A stretch of 64,000 nucleotides of DNA. Origin: G965267335 sp965267335 (GTDB taxonomy: Bacteria; Bacteroidota; Bacteroidia; Cytophagales; JAAEPT01). Numbering within the stretch: position 1 is the first letter of the stretch; every line of letters starts with the position of its first letter. Below, piece after piece: positions 16,165 through 24,021 of the stretch. The position numbers and the translations under genes are program-made. The stretch lies in NCBI GenBank assembly GCA_965267335.1, contig OZ253953.1, positions 1,364,001-1,428,000 of the forward strand, read 5' to 3'. The notes beneath the pieces were generated by a model. It made no database searches and was not told where the DNA came from. It was given only the letters and a program-made list of their open reading frames with translations.

Positions 16165-16799
16165 TCGTGTCGCCAAGTTTTATCGGTCCCAGGGTTATAG
16201 GAAATGTAGCCTCGGCTAATAGCCCTAAATTCTGGGTGGTCTTCAGGCTCTCTTACAGTTCTGAGTATCGTAAATAACTTGATGTCTTTGATATGAGGAA
16301 ACGCCTCTGAAAGCTTTTTAGCACATGCGTATGATGTTCTTCCTTGCGTGACAATGTCATCAATTAATGTAACTTTCGATTCTGTAATTATTCCGTTGAT
16401 ACCGATACTTTCCATATGTTCGGTGACCATTGGGCGCTCATCAGCTGATGCCTGTAAAGATGCTTTTCTGACCGCTTTGATTCTTTGTAAATAATTCGCT
16501 GTATGACCGCCATACCCTCTATTAATGAGCTCACTACTTATTACTCGACCTGGCCACATTGAATCTGATTGTAAAAGAGAGCTTCTAGGCACAGGTATCA
16601 GGACTCTATCATTTGAAAAAAAATCTTCAAGAATTTTAGGAGAGGCCGTATCCAGGAAATCAAGGGCTGAATTAATAAGTGGTAATCGTCCCGACTTTAT
16701 ATGGTCTCGAACTCTAATCGCCCTATCTCTGTACGGAAACTTATATTTTGCTGAATAATTTCCTATTGACAAGTATTGCAGATTAAAAGACAAGCTCAT
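16161..16799 (-). CDS. ComF-like phosphoribosyltransferase
   Basis: 212 residues. The PRPP-binding motif VTLIDDIVTQGRTSY sits at about residue 140, preceded by LIPVPRSS, the layout of ComF/type I PRTase proteins; the zinc finger of classic ComF is missing. Its start overlaps the DprA-like gene by 17 bp, so the two are coupled. dprA and comF are known competence genes, but this compact pair lies beside integrases rather than in a competence locus, which makes a nucleotide-based defence or mobile-element function plausible (inference). Confidence 0.75.
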   Translation of the reverse strand: MSLSFNLQYLSIGNYSAKYKFPYRDRAIRVRDHIKSGRLPLINSALDFLDTASPKILEDFFSNDRVLIPVPRSSLLQSDSMWPGRVISSELINRGYGGHTANYLQRIKAVRKASLQASADERPMVTEHMESIGINGIITESKVTLIDDIVTQGRTSYACAKKLSEAFPHIKDIKLFTILRTVREPEDHPEFRAISRGYISYNPGTDKTWRHD

Positions 16800-17460
16800 T
16801 CTTCTCAGTATGGAACGGGATGTTATCTAATACCTCTTGAAAATTCTTTCTGGTCAATATCTTAGCTCCATAATCAAGCATTTTCTGAGGCCAGGTAAGA
16901 GAAGGGTCTTCGACTATGCTTTGTAGTAGATATAGTTCTCTGCCTAATCTCAAAGCTTCCCAACCTTGATGTTTTGTTCCACTTTGTTCTGAGGCTTCGA
17001 CTATAATGGTTGCGTCACTGATCAAAGCCATTGTTCTGTTTCTCATTGGGAAGTTACTCTTGAAAACAGTTTGTCCTTCATCAAATTGAGAAATGGCTAA
17101 ATGTTCATCGCAAATCTTATTGAATAGGTCAATGTTTGATTTGGGGTACGGTTTAGAGAGAGGTGTTCCAAGTACCGAAACAGTCGTTCCTCCTAATTCA
17201 ATAGCCGTTTGATGAGCTATTGTATCAACACCTTCGGCAAGTCCGCTAACAACTATGATTCCTTGTTTTACTAAGCCTTTTGTAATCAACTTGGCTCTCT
17301 CAATTCCGTTATTGGAGACTTTTCTGGAACCAACAACTGAAACTCTCCTTCCCTGAGTGAGAAGATCAAAATTACCAAGATAGAATAGATTGTCTGGTGC
17401 AAATTTTAGCTCTACATCATTGAGTGGTGCAAGAGCTTCTTTAAAATTTACTTTCTCCAT
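16783..17460 (-). CDS. Mini-DprA/SLOG-fold protein
   Basis: 225 residues with DprA motifs in order: VSVVGSRKVSNNG, VVSGLAEGVDTIAHQTA, GGTTVSVLGTPL, NFPMRNRTMALIS, IIVEASEQSGT. Full DprA proteins are usually about 360-370 residues with extra N- and C-terminal domains; this one is only the Rossmann-like core. QSGTKHQGWEALRLGRELY is the form I associate with DprA-like proteins paired with PRTases. It probably binds DNA or a nucleotide. Overlap with the PRTase gene indicates joint function. Confidence 0.8.
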   Translation of the reverse strand: MEKVNFKEALAPLNDVELKFAPDNLFYLGNFDLLTQGRRVSVVGSRKVSNNGIERAKLITKGLVKQGIIVVSGLAEGVDTIAHQTAIELGGTTVSVLGTPLSKPYPKSNIDLFNKICDEHLAISQFDEGQTVFKSNFPMRNRTMALISDATIIVEASEQSGTKHQGWEALRLGRELYLLQSIVEDPSLTWPQKMLDYGAKILTRKNFQEVLDNIPFHTEKNELVF

Positions 17461-17659
17461 ACAGCGTTTTTGAGTGGTTTCTTAATTGAGTAACGAACCC
17501 AATTCCTAAATATTCTTACTCAATTATTAAGTACATAGTTACGTATAAAATGAACTTATAGCAATATGTACTTTGTCCGTTGGGTTAAATAAAGATACAA
17601 AATGGATTTGATATACGGTAATCTTAAGCGTAGCCTATTGATATGTTTGAGATTCAGTG

Positions 17660-18499
17660 TCAATCTTGATTCAGCTTTATATTGATTCTTCTAATCGCTG
17701 CCAAATAATCATTTTTAATTTTCAACAGATTATTTAGAGTTGACTGAATTGAATCTAATTCAGCTTTTTTCTCTGCTGCTGTTCTACCAAGTTGAAACGT
17801 ACTTCTACTGCCAAATTCATGATTGAAATATGATATTAATTGTCTAACGGCAGCAACAGAACCTTGCATGGATAATAACTCGTTTTGTAATTTTTTACGT
17901 TCCAGATCACTAAGCTTTTTCTTATTGGGCTCATTAACAGAATCATCTGAGAAAGTAGTTTTTGTTTTCTCTTTCTTCTTCCTTTTGCCCAATAACCATT
18001 TTAATACAATGAAGATTAGAAGCATTAAGGGTAATACTAATCCAGTGGTAACGTAGCAGATTAAGAATTGTTTAAAGTCATGTTTTTCAAATATGTAATA
18101 GAATAGAAATACTGAAAAAAATACACCTTGACAAATATATGTACTTGCTTGAAGCCTTTTCTGTGACTGCTCCTGAATGTCATCATCCGTCATAAATATT
18201 AGCATATTAATACTTTTCAATACTCCAATCGTGAGAATAACTAAGATGTGAGTAAACACTAAAAATGCTCCACCAGCACTAATGATTGTTATGATAAGTC
18301 TAAAAATATCTAACGTATCAAACTTTGCTGGAAAGAAGTATAGTAATGTTAGAGTGCCAGGAATTAGAACTGAAATCAAAAATTGGACAACAGTTTGGTA
18401 AGCGAAAAATTTTATGTTTCCAAGTAGTTTAAATAACTCATTCATCTGATTATAAGGATAGCCCGACCATAATATTACTGATTTCTCCAAATTGAACAA
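17660..18499 (-). CDS. Membrane protein with cytoplasmic coiled coil, possible effector
   Basis: 279 residues from a TTG start (ATG at 18445 is an alternative, MNELFKLLGN). About four membrane spans are visible: near FLISVLIPGTLTLLYFF, FLVFTHILVILTIGVL, YICQGVFFSVFLFYYIF and VLPLMLLIFIVLKWLL. A basic linker (GKRKKKEKTK) leads to a charged coiled coil (DLERKKLQNELL, KKAELDSIQSTLNNLLKIK). It lies 199 bp upstream of the mini-DprA gene on the same strand. A membrane effector in the same module is possible, but the gap leaves the link unproven. Confidence 0.6.
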   Translation of the reverse strand: MFNLEKSVILWSGYPYNQMNELFKLLGNIKFFAYQTVVQFLISVLIPGTLTLLYFFPAKFDTLDIFRLIITIISAGGAFLVFTHILVILTIGVLKSINMLIFMTDDDIQEQSQKRLQASTYICQGVFFSVFLFYYIFEKHDFKQFLICYVTTGLVLPLMLLIFIVLKWLLGKRKKKEKTKTTFSDDSVNEPNKKKLSDLERKKLQNELLSMQGSVAAVRQLISYFNHEFGSRSTFQLGRTAAEKKAELDSIQSTLNNLLKIKNDYLAAIRRINIKLNQD

Positions 18500-18653
18500 A
18501 ATACTCTAATTCCTAAGCAGCATTTCGCCTTCTACTTTAATATATATAGTAAGACGTACTTTGAAACAACGTAACATACCCCAGGTCAGTTAGTAGATAA
18601 ACTATTTATCCATAGGCTATCAAATTGCATAACTGTTTTCCTACGAGCTGAAC

Positions 18654-18847
18654 GACCACCTTGGAAATGTTCGAGTGGTTGTCACTGACCGGAAATTCTC
18701 CGACATTGTAGACAGCCTGCCAGCTAACTACACAGCCGATATTGTCTCACTATACAACTATTATCCTTTTGGTATGAATATGCCTGGTAGGAATAGTAGT
18801 CCTGGGAATTATCGTTTCGGCTTCCAGGGACAGGAAGGTGATCCTGA
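18654..18847 (+). repeat. RHS core direct repeat, copy 2
   Basis: Identical to 2074-2267 in the same orientation. It starts the displaced cassette and would allow homologous recombination that swaps the RHS tip. Confidence 0.9.
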
Positions 18848-19694
18848 ACTGAAGGGTGAGGGGAATAGTGTGAATTATAAGTATAGAATGCATGACCCAA
18901 GAGTGGGGAGGTTTTTGAGTCTTGATCCGCTTGCGCCTGATTATCCACATAATAGTCCTTATGCTTTTAGTGAGAATAGGGTAATTGACAGAATTGAATT
19001 GGAGGGGCTCGAAAGTGCGGAGCCAGAGTTATTAATAGAAGGAAAACCTACAAGTAAAGTACTGGAATATCAGGGTAAAACAATAGAGACACAGAACTCC
19101 TACACAGTTACGTATTATGTAGAAGGTTATAGCGACAATAAAGTACTCATGCAATCTGATCTTGACAAATTGCCCGTTGTAAGAAAAGAAATAAAATATA
19201 CTGAACCTGATTACGTACATAGTAAGACAGAATTAGTTTGGAATGGGGCCATATCTAGGACAACCTATTACCATCCTCTAGTTGTTAGGATTGAATATCG
19301 TGGTAATTCTCAGGGAGAATTATTAGCTTGGGGAGAAAGTGTTAAGCATATAACAATTAAAACTATTGATAGGTGGGCATTTCAAGACACATCAAAAGAC
19401 CCAGAGGAACAAGAAGGTGAAGATGACCGAGAAGGAGATGATACTGAAGATGAGCAAGAAAACCTAAAACCAGGGCCATCGCCTGAGCCTGATAAGAACA
19501 AGAAAAGGTGGGGTAGTTATATACATAAGGAGTCCGATATATATAATGATAATGATGGAGATGGTAGTAACCTGGATACTTCAAATTATTATAAGCATTC
19601 TGGTGGTGGAGTGTCGTGGGGTGGAAAAGTTAGTCCAGAGCAGTTTAAAAAAGACCAAGATAGAGGTCGTGTAAAAAAATATGATCAACCATAA
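18675..19694 (+). CDS. Orphan RHS core fragment with second toxin tip
   Basis: The RHS frame is open from 18633, right after an in-frame TAA, and codes YELNDHLGNVR..; no ATG is present, so GTG 18675 is only a formal start. The core runs to ENRVIDRIELEGLE, then a different tip of ~220 residues: a beta-rich segment, an acidic low-complexity stretch (DDREGDDTEDEQ), and a C-terminus with GGGVSWGGK. I recognise no toxin family. Known from RHS biology: old tips are pushed downstream as silent orphans that can be restored by recombination. The next gene overlaps its end by 14 bp. Confidence 0.75.
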   Translation: MVVTDRKFSDIVDSLPANYTADIVSLYNYYPFGMNMPGRNSSPGNYRFGFQGQEGDPELKGEGNSVNYKYRMHDPRVGRFLSLDPLAPDYPHNSPYAFSENRVIDRIELEGLESAEPELLIEGKPTSKVLEYQGKTIETQNSYTVTYYVEGYSDNKVLMQSDLDKLPVVRKEIKYTEPDYVHSKTELVWNGAISRTTYYHPLVVRIEYRGNSQGELLAWGESVKHITIKTIDRWAFQDTSKDPEEQEGEDDREGDDTEDEQENLKPGPSPEPDKNKKRWGSYIHKESDIYNDNDGDGSNLDTSNYYKHSGGGVSWGGKVSPEQFKKDQDRGRVKKYDQP

Positions 19695-20190
19695 ATTCAA
19701 AAATAATCTTATTTCTCTTTTTTTTGGAGCATTCTTAATAAGCTCTTGTAATCAAAAAGCACCAGAGACTTCAAAAGTTTTCACACATGCAGTCAGTGAT
19801 TCGGTTAATAGTATAACTTTTTCATTGCCAGCAAAAGCAACGTATACAGTGAATAACCTAGAGAGAAATGGATCAAATGTAATTTTTTGCAATTTAGATA
19901 CCATTAATTGTGGTGTGACTTATGTTTTAGCAAAAAATGAATCCTATGATTCTTTTTTTAGAGAGAACAACGAATATTTTGATAAAATAAACTGGTCTCA
20001 AAAAATAAGTTTTCAGGGGTGGGATGCTCAAGAGTTTACGGGCAATCATACAGGAGAAGATTTTAAAGGAATTTTAATTGACTATGATGATAAGACACTA
20101 CAGCTTTTATTATATACTACAACCGAAAATGTTGATGAATACTATGATGAGTTCTTAAATACTCTTAAAATCGCAGAAGGTAATCCTTAA
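19681..20190 (+). CDS. Lipoprotein, probable immunity to RHS tip 2
   Basis: 169 residues. A signal sequence with a lipobox-like cysteine (FLISSC at residues ~18-23) points to an envelope-anchored protein. The mature part is mixed alpha/beta (SITFSLPAKATYTV, FQGWDAQEFTG, VDEYYDEFLNTLKIA). The last codons (GNP, stop) are made by the tail repeat GGTAATCCTTAA. The immunity role is inferred from position. An envelope location suggests that the partner toxin acts in the periplasm, unlike tip 1. Confidence 0.6.
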   Translation: MINHKFKNNLISLFFGAFLISSCNQKAPETSKVFTHAVSDSVNSITFSLPAKATYTVNNLERNGSNVIFCNLDTINCGVTYVLAKNESYDSFFRENNEYFDKINWSQKISFQGWDAQEFTGNHTGEDFKGILIDYDDKTLQLLLYTTTENVDEYYDEFLNTLKIAEGNP

Positions 20191-20201
20191 AATTATGTGG
20201 G

Positions 20202-20280
20202 GGTGAAGCTTAAAATTATCAGGTAACACAGAAAATATTACAACAATGTAAATGAAGGCCGATCACATCGGTCTTTTTTA
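20202..20280 (+). terminator. Tail repeat copy with intact terminator
   Basis: 20202-20274 is identical to 3666-3738. Its end GGCCGAT-cac-ATCGGTC (20257-20273) is a 7-bp stem with a 3-base loop followed by a T-run, so it reads as the terminator of the second cassette. Confidence 0.75.
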
Positions 20281-20289
20281 TTTTTTCAG

Positions 20290-21118
20290 ACCAGGTTACT
20301 GGTCATTTCTTCACAAGTTCGGCTCCTAAAGAGCTCAAAAAATCAAAATTTTCAGGTTCAAATTTAAAATTATCAGGTGATAAAACAGATAAACTATGAA
20401 TTGTCAATATTGTGGCTCTAAATGTAACAGAGCAGGAAAACAAAGTAATGGAAAGCAGAAATACCAGTGCGGTGATTGCAAAAAGTACCAGCAAAAGTCA
20501 TACTCATATGAGGCTTGCTCTCAGGAAACAAAAATTAGATTTAAGCGTCAGGTGAAACGAGCTAATGGGATAAGTGAACTATCATTTATACTTAAAATAA
20601 GTGAGCCCACTGTCATTAGTTGGATTCGCAAGTACGGTCGATCTACGAAACCATGTCATCATTTTAAGCAGGGGGATATTTATGAATTAGATGAGCTAAA
20701 AACCCATGTTGGTAAAAAGAGAAGAGAACGTTGGGTGATCTGTGCAAAATCTAGAACAACAGGAAGGATAATAGAAATGAAAGTGGGTCGCAGAACAAAA
20801 GTTCATTTGAAAGTTGTAGTAGATAAGCTTCTGGCTTTAAACCCAAAACGGATTTATACAGATGGCCTAAAAGTATATAAATCACTTATACCTAAAGAGA
20901 TTCATTGTGTTACTAGGTTTGGTATTAATCACTTGGAACGTTTCCATTTGACTCTTCGGACGCATATCAAACGATTGAATAGGAAGACAATATGTTATTC
21001 CAGAAAACAGGATATGCTTGAGAATACAATTAGGATTTATTTGTGGGGTGAAGTTTTATAAGCTGAAGGTTGATTTTTGAGAATTTGTTACCTTGAGATA
21101 AGGTGTCTGTACCCCTCT
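20290..21118 (+). mobile_element. IS1-family insertion sequence (approximate ends)
   Basis: Contains one transposase gene. Imperfect inverted repeats flank it: CTCAAAAAATCAAAA..CAG at 20334-20355 and its complement at 21063-21081. Outer ends were not fixed by eye. Between the left repeat and the gene lies a TTAAAATTATCAGGT stretch (about 20370) resembling the RHS tail repeat. The element separates the second RHS cassette from the gene fragment at 21148. Confidence 0.7.
20396..21061 (+). CDS. IS1 family transposase (single-ORF form)
   Basis: 221 residues. The N-terminus is an InsA-like zinc finger (CQYCGSKCNRAG, YQCGDCKKYQ) followed by an HTH (PTVISWIRKYG). The C-terminal InsB-like part has YTDGLKVYKSLIP with the catalytic Asp, GINHLERFHLTLRTHIKRLNRKT and the closing YSRKQDMLE. 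Classic IS1 needs a frameshift to join these parts; here they are in one frame. Length fits IS1 (about 230). It looks intact. Confidence 0.9.
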   Translation: MNCQYCGSKCNRAGKQSNGKQKYQCGDCKKYQQKSYSYEACSQETKIRFKRQVKRANGISELSFILKISEPTVISWIRKYGRSTKPCHHFKQGDIYELDELKTHVGKKRRERWVICAKSRTTGRIIEMKVGRRTKVHLKVVVDKLLALNPKRIYTDGLKVYKSLIPKEIHCVTRFGINHLERFHLTLRTHIKRLNRKTICYSRKQDMLENTIRIYLWGEVL

Positions 21119-21147
21119 TTTTCTAATAAAAGTGAGCCTGAATTCAT

Positions 21148-21939
21148 TTGTGTTTAGGCGCTGGTCTGGAAATGTATCTGATAGATATCCCTACTTCCGG
21201 CTCAGTAATGAAACTCAGGGCGACCGCTGAACTTACTGTCTATGAAGATTATTTCACTATGGAGATCAGGGGCGATGTAGGTGTGGGATTTCAAGATAAG
21301 AGAGAAACCAATTTCAATAAATCGGTAATCAATGGGAGTGGATATGTTGCTTTTAGCAGTAAAGACCTGAGTTTTGTGGGTAATTTCCAGGTTAATCTCA
21401 ATACACGACCTATTGTATGTGCCAGTGGCGAATTAGGTTTTGAAATTAACCCGGAATACTGGGAAGTATATGTTGGTAAGGAGGCCAATCCACTGACTGT
21501 TGAAATCCTTTGTATTGATTTTCTAAAAGTTGACTTTTGGCTCCACATCTCCAAATATTTCCTGGATGTTGGTATAAGAGCACATTTTGAGGCATTTGCC
21601 AGAAGCCCATGGTTTAAAGTGTTCGGAACGGAGGTTCGTCCATATGCCGGGTTCATGTTACACTTTGAGATTGCAACTCGTCTGGCTTTTCAACCTCAAC
21701 TCAAACTGGAAAAGGCAAAATTTCATCTGGAAATTTTTGCTGGGGTCGGTGCTGAGTGGAGGAAAAAGAATAAGTCCGGTGTCTGGAACCTGGCAGCAGT
21801 TTATTTCAAAGGATTGGCAGAATATGAAAATACTTCAGCAGCGGCTTATGTCCGTGGTGAACTGGCGGGTAGGGTAGAGATTATAGGTATCAAAATCGGT
21901 GTTAATTTGAAATTGGAGAAAGACTTGAAGGGGGTGTAA
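21148..21939 (+). pseudogene. C-terminal fragment of a large beta-rich protein
   Basis: The 263-codon frame has no convincing start: TTG 21148 follows an in-frame TGA, and the first ATG is inside the sequence (GLEMYL). The product is almost all alternating beta strands (YFTMEIRGDVGVGF, GSGYVAFSSKDLSFVGNF, AFARSPWF). It resembles the end of a large secreted structural protein, perhaps one that once stood beside an RHS gene. It was probably cut off by the IS1 insertion or by cassette turnover. Confidence 0.55.
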
Positions 21940-22322
21940 GGTTTAAAAAGGTGTGGTTATGTGGGTTCATCCGATGAGGTAAAATATCTGAGATAACCAA
22001 ATATTTGGGTCTCGCTAATTTGAACGACTTAAATCACTCTTAACTATTTATTATCGGTGTTTTTATTAAGAATCGAAAAGAAGATTTATTTCTTTAGCCT
22101 TACTTAGTTGAGTTTAATAATTATAAGGTGCTATTCCATGAAGTGTAGGTAGATTTAGTCGGAGACTTGCACGAAATCTTTAACTCTAATTTTGACACCA
22201 AATATGTGTTTAAACAATTTTAGCTAATAAAAGCTTTTAATTATACCTCTTTACATTTTCTGTGCATTCCAAACCATTGTTTTAATGGAGATATTTGTAA
22301 TCCCACAAATACTATAAAACAT
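21940..22322. other. Non-coding stretch, no feature seen
   Basis: About 380 bp of AT-rich DNA with no frame, tRNA-like fold or repeat that I can support. It separates the truncated 21148 gene from the next small gene. Confidence 0.5.
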
Positions 22323-22619
22323 ATGGAAAACATTGAAATTTTACACAAAGGAGATGACAATGTTCATCACAAGTATGGTCTCGTCTTAGAAAAAGACGAA
22401 AATCATCAGAAGTACTTAACATGGATTCACAGGTTCTTTGAACAGACTGAGTATTCAGATCAGCAGGAGCATAAGTTTAGAGAAGACCTAATGAAAAAGT
22501 TGGATGAGGTAACGGGAGGTATAAGAGGTTTTACTTATAATCATATCAGCTCAGAGCCAACAACATTTAGACTAGTGGTTCACACGAAAGGAACGGAGTT
22601 TGTACCTGCACGGCAGTAA
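22323..22619 (+). CDS. Hypothetical protein, 98 aa
   Basis: A small soluble protein (YLTWIHRFFEQTEYSDQQEHKFREDLMKKLDE, TFRLVVHTKG), ATG start, no signal peptide. It ends 2 bp from the convergent gene at 22622. The family is unknown; it might be a TA-type or mobile-element accessory gene, with no direct evidence. Confidence 0.45.
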   Translation: MENIEILHKGDDNVHHKYGLVLEKDENHQKYLTWIHRFFEQTEYSDQQEHKFREDLMKKLDEVTGGIRGFTYNHISSEPTTFRLVVHTKGTEFVPARQ

Positions 22620-22621
22620 TA

Positions 22622-23221
22622 CTACTTGTCTATAAATGGATTGAACTTCTTAATGGGTTGAGGCAGGAAGTAACCCTTAATCGCACTAAGTGTTCGGACA
22701 CTAATTTGGATGTGGTTCTTTTCAGTAATAGAGGTTCCTTCATAAGCAGGGTTTCCTTCTTGAAAAGCTCCCTTTACGGTTGCAACGGTTTCTCCCTCTT
22801 CATCCAATAAACCGACAATGGATTCAATTACAGCTCTGTCCAGGTTTCTTTTGTCACCATCATTTTCAGGCATAGGTAGTTCAATGGCCTCAAAATAAGA
22901 TTTGAGTCTGTTGTACCCCTTTTTCAGTAATACTATTCCTTCGGGAGTGGTTAGGTTTAAGCAGTTACCCAGATCAATAATAGCACCGATCACAAACGGG
23001 GTTTTGATGTTTGTTTTGGCATACTGTTTTCCATCGGCTACCGCTTTAGCATACTGTAAGGCCCTGGTAGGGTCTTGTTCCCAATAGTAGGCTCCATACC
23101 CCAACCAGTCGTATTTGTTTTTGCTAAGCTTAATGTGATCCTTTCCAGAAAGAACCTTCATAGCAACTTCTTTATCACAACCGTGATAGGCTAAAACTAC
23201 ATTGGAAAATGCAGTAGACAT
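22622..23221 (-). CDS. Putative ADP-ribosyltransferase-like toxin
   Basis: 199 residues. The start (VLAYHGCDKEVAMKVLSG) and the following WLGYGAYYWEQDPTRALQYA recall the His-Gly and Tyr-Tyr motifs of ADP-ribosyltransferase-like folds (DUF3990-type), and a late Glu-rich part (IISVRTLSAIKGYF region) could supply the rest. I know this layout as a hypothetical family preceded by a very small gene; that holds here (1-bp overlap, 23221-23364). A toxin-antitoxin pair is the likely reading, but the activity is inference. Confidence 0.55.
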   Translation of the reverse strand: MSTAFSNVVLAYHGCDKEVAMKVLSGKDHIKLSKNKYDWLGYGAYYWEQDPTRALQYAKAVADGKQYAKTNIKTPFVIGAIIDLGNCLNLTTPEGIVLLKKGYNRLKSYFEAIELPMPENDGDKRNLDRAVIESIVGLLDEEGETVATVKGAFQEGNPAYEGTSITEKNHIQISVRTLSAIKGYFLPQPIKKFNPFIDK

Positions 23222-23364
23222 TACTTGTATTTAGGGGAGAGCTTACCGTTAGCAGTAACAATACCAATCTTTTGAAGGAAGGCCAAAGAAGCTTTTTTAG
23301 AAGAACTAATCTTCTTACCTGCTTTGTCTAAGATTTCGATTTGGCGTTTTGTTTTATCACTCAT
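23221..23364 (-). CDS. 47-aa partner of the ART-like gene (antitoxin candidate)
   Basis: MSDKTKRQIEILDKAGKK followed by SSSKKASLAFLQKIG and ending in LSPKYK. Very basic, and likely to form two helices. Its TAA shares one base with the ATG of the ART-like gene, so the pair is coupled. A paralog lies at 24892-25050, with the same KxASLxFLxxxGI core. Two coding copies in 2 kb, both kept open, support a real gene despite the length. Confidence 0.65.
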   Translation of the reverse strand: MSDKTKRQIEILDKAGKKISSSKKASLAFLQKIGIVTANGKLSPKYK

Positions 23365-23485
23365 GTTACTACTTCATTTAATGAGCATGTGTTACTCTAT
23401 ATTCAAATAACGCATTGTGGCTGTAATAGTTCAAGTAATTAGGTAAAAACTACCCAAATAGTTTTCCACTGTTGATTAGTAAATA

Positions 23486-23677
23486 CTATTTCCTGGACCT
23501 CCCTAGTTTATAGTTTTCCAATGACAATTTATCAACCCCTGCAAAATCACGGGCAAGCTCACTGAACTTGTAAGTCAATTCATCGGAGACATCGTAGTTG
23601 TAATAGCCGCTATTTCCCTTTGAAAGTTCTTTGTTGGAGGTGCTGTTTAACTGATGCAAAATCTGATTATACGACAA
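23486..23677 (-). pseudogene. Gene fragment, 63 codons, no ATG
   Basis: Formal start TTG; no ATG in the open frame above it. The product (ILHQLNSTSNKEL, YYNYDVSDELTYKFSELARDF, VDKLSLENYKLG) looks like the end of a real protein. It faces and overlaps the fragment ending at 23826, so one or both are debris of rearrangement. Confidence 0.35.
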
Positions 23678-23679
23678 AT

Positions 23680-23826
23680 TTGATTTTGTACAGTATAGCG
23701 GAAAAGGATGCGATATACATTAAGGATTTAGATCGATCCGCTTGGGTTAAAATTAAAAAAGAAGATGATGTTAAGTATTGGACTGCTTCTTTAGAGAAGA
23801 ATAAAGTCGGTAATAGCATCAAATAG
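23680..23826 (+). pseudogene. 3' fragment of a small gene (possible immunity gene tail)
   Basis: The last ~45 codons (ILYSIAEKDAIYIKDLDRSA, DVKYWTASLEKN, VGNSIK stop) read like a true protein end, but the frame above 23680 is unrelated or antisense sequence. The last codons and the following bases form the 45-bp repeat shared with 3760-3804, which ties it to the RHS cassette ends. Confidence 0.45.
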
Positions 23827-23851
23827 TTGTTAGGTTAAAAAACATTAGAAT
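23807..23851 (+). repeat. 45-bp tail repeat, copy 2
   Basis: Identical to 3760-3804. It lies at the 3' end of a truncated gene, which suggests that the accessory region between the copies was built by recombination at shared gene ends. Confidence 0.75.
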
Positions 23852-24021
23852 AGAGTGAAGGTAGGTCTTCTCAAATTTTGTTGAGTGTGGGGGGTAGTTA
23901 AGAATTGGGTATGAATGGTTGGCAGGTAAGCCAAATATGAAATCCACCGATTTTATTTCAATCTTAAGATTCAAATAATGATACACATTTATAAATTGTG
24001 AGAATTACCAAAATTGACAAC

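Noticed and set aside
16161..17460. The DprA/PRTase pair as a plain competence locus
   Set aside because: The DprA-like protein lacks the extra domains, the PRTase lacks the ComF zinc finger, and the pair sits at an integrase. Not excluded, only less likely.
18654..18847. The exact 194-bp repeat as an assembly artefact
   Set aside because: Flanks diverge gradually in frame and lead to a different tip and immunity gene, as expected for a displaced RHS cassette. Long reads would settle it.
23620..23679. 5' part of the frame ending at 23826 as a true gene start
   Set aside because: It is antisense to the better-looking minus-strand fragment, and only the last ~45 codons look protein-like.
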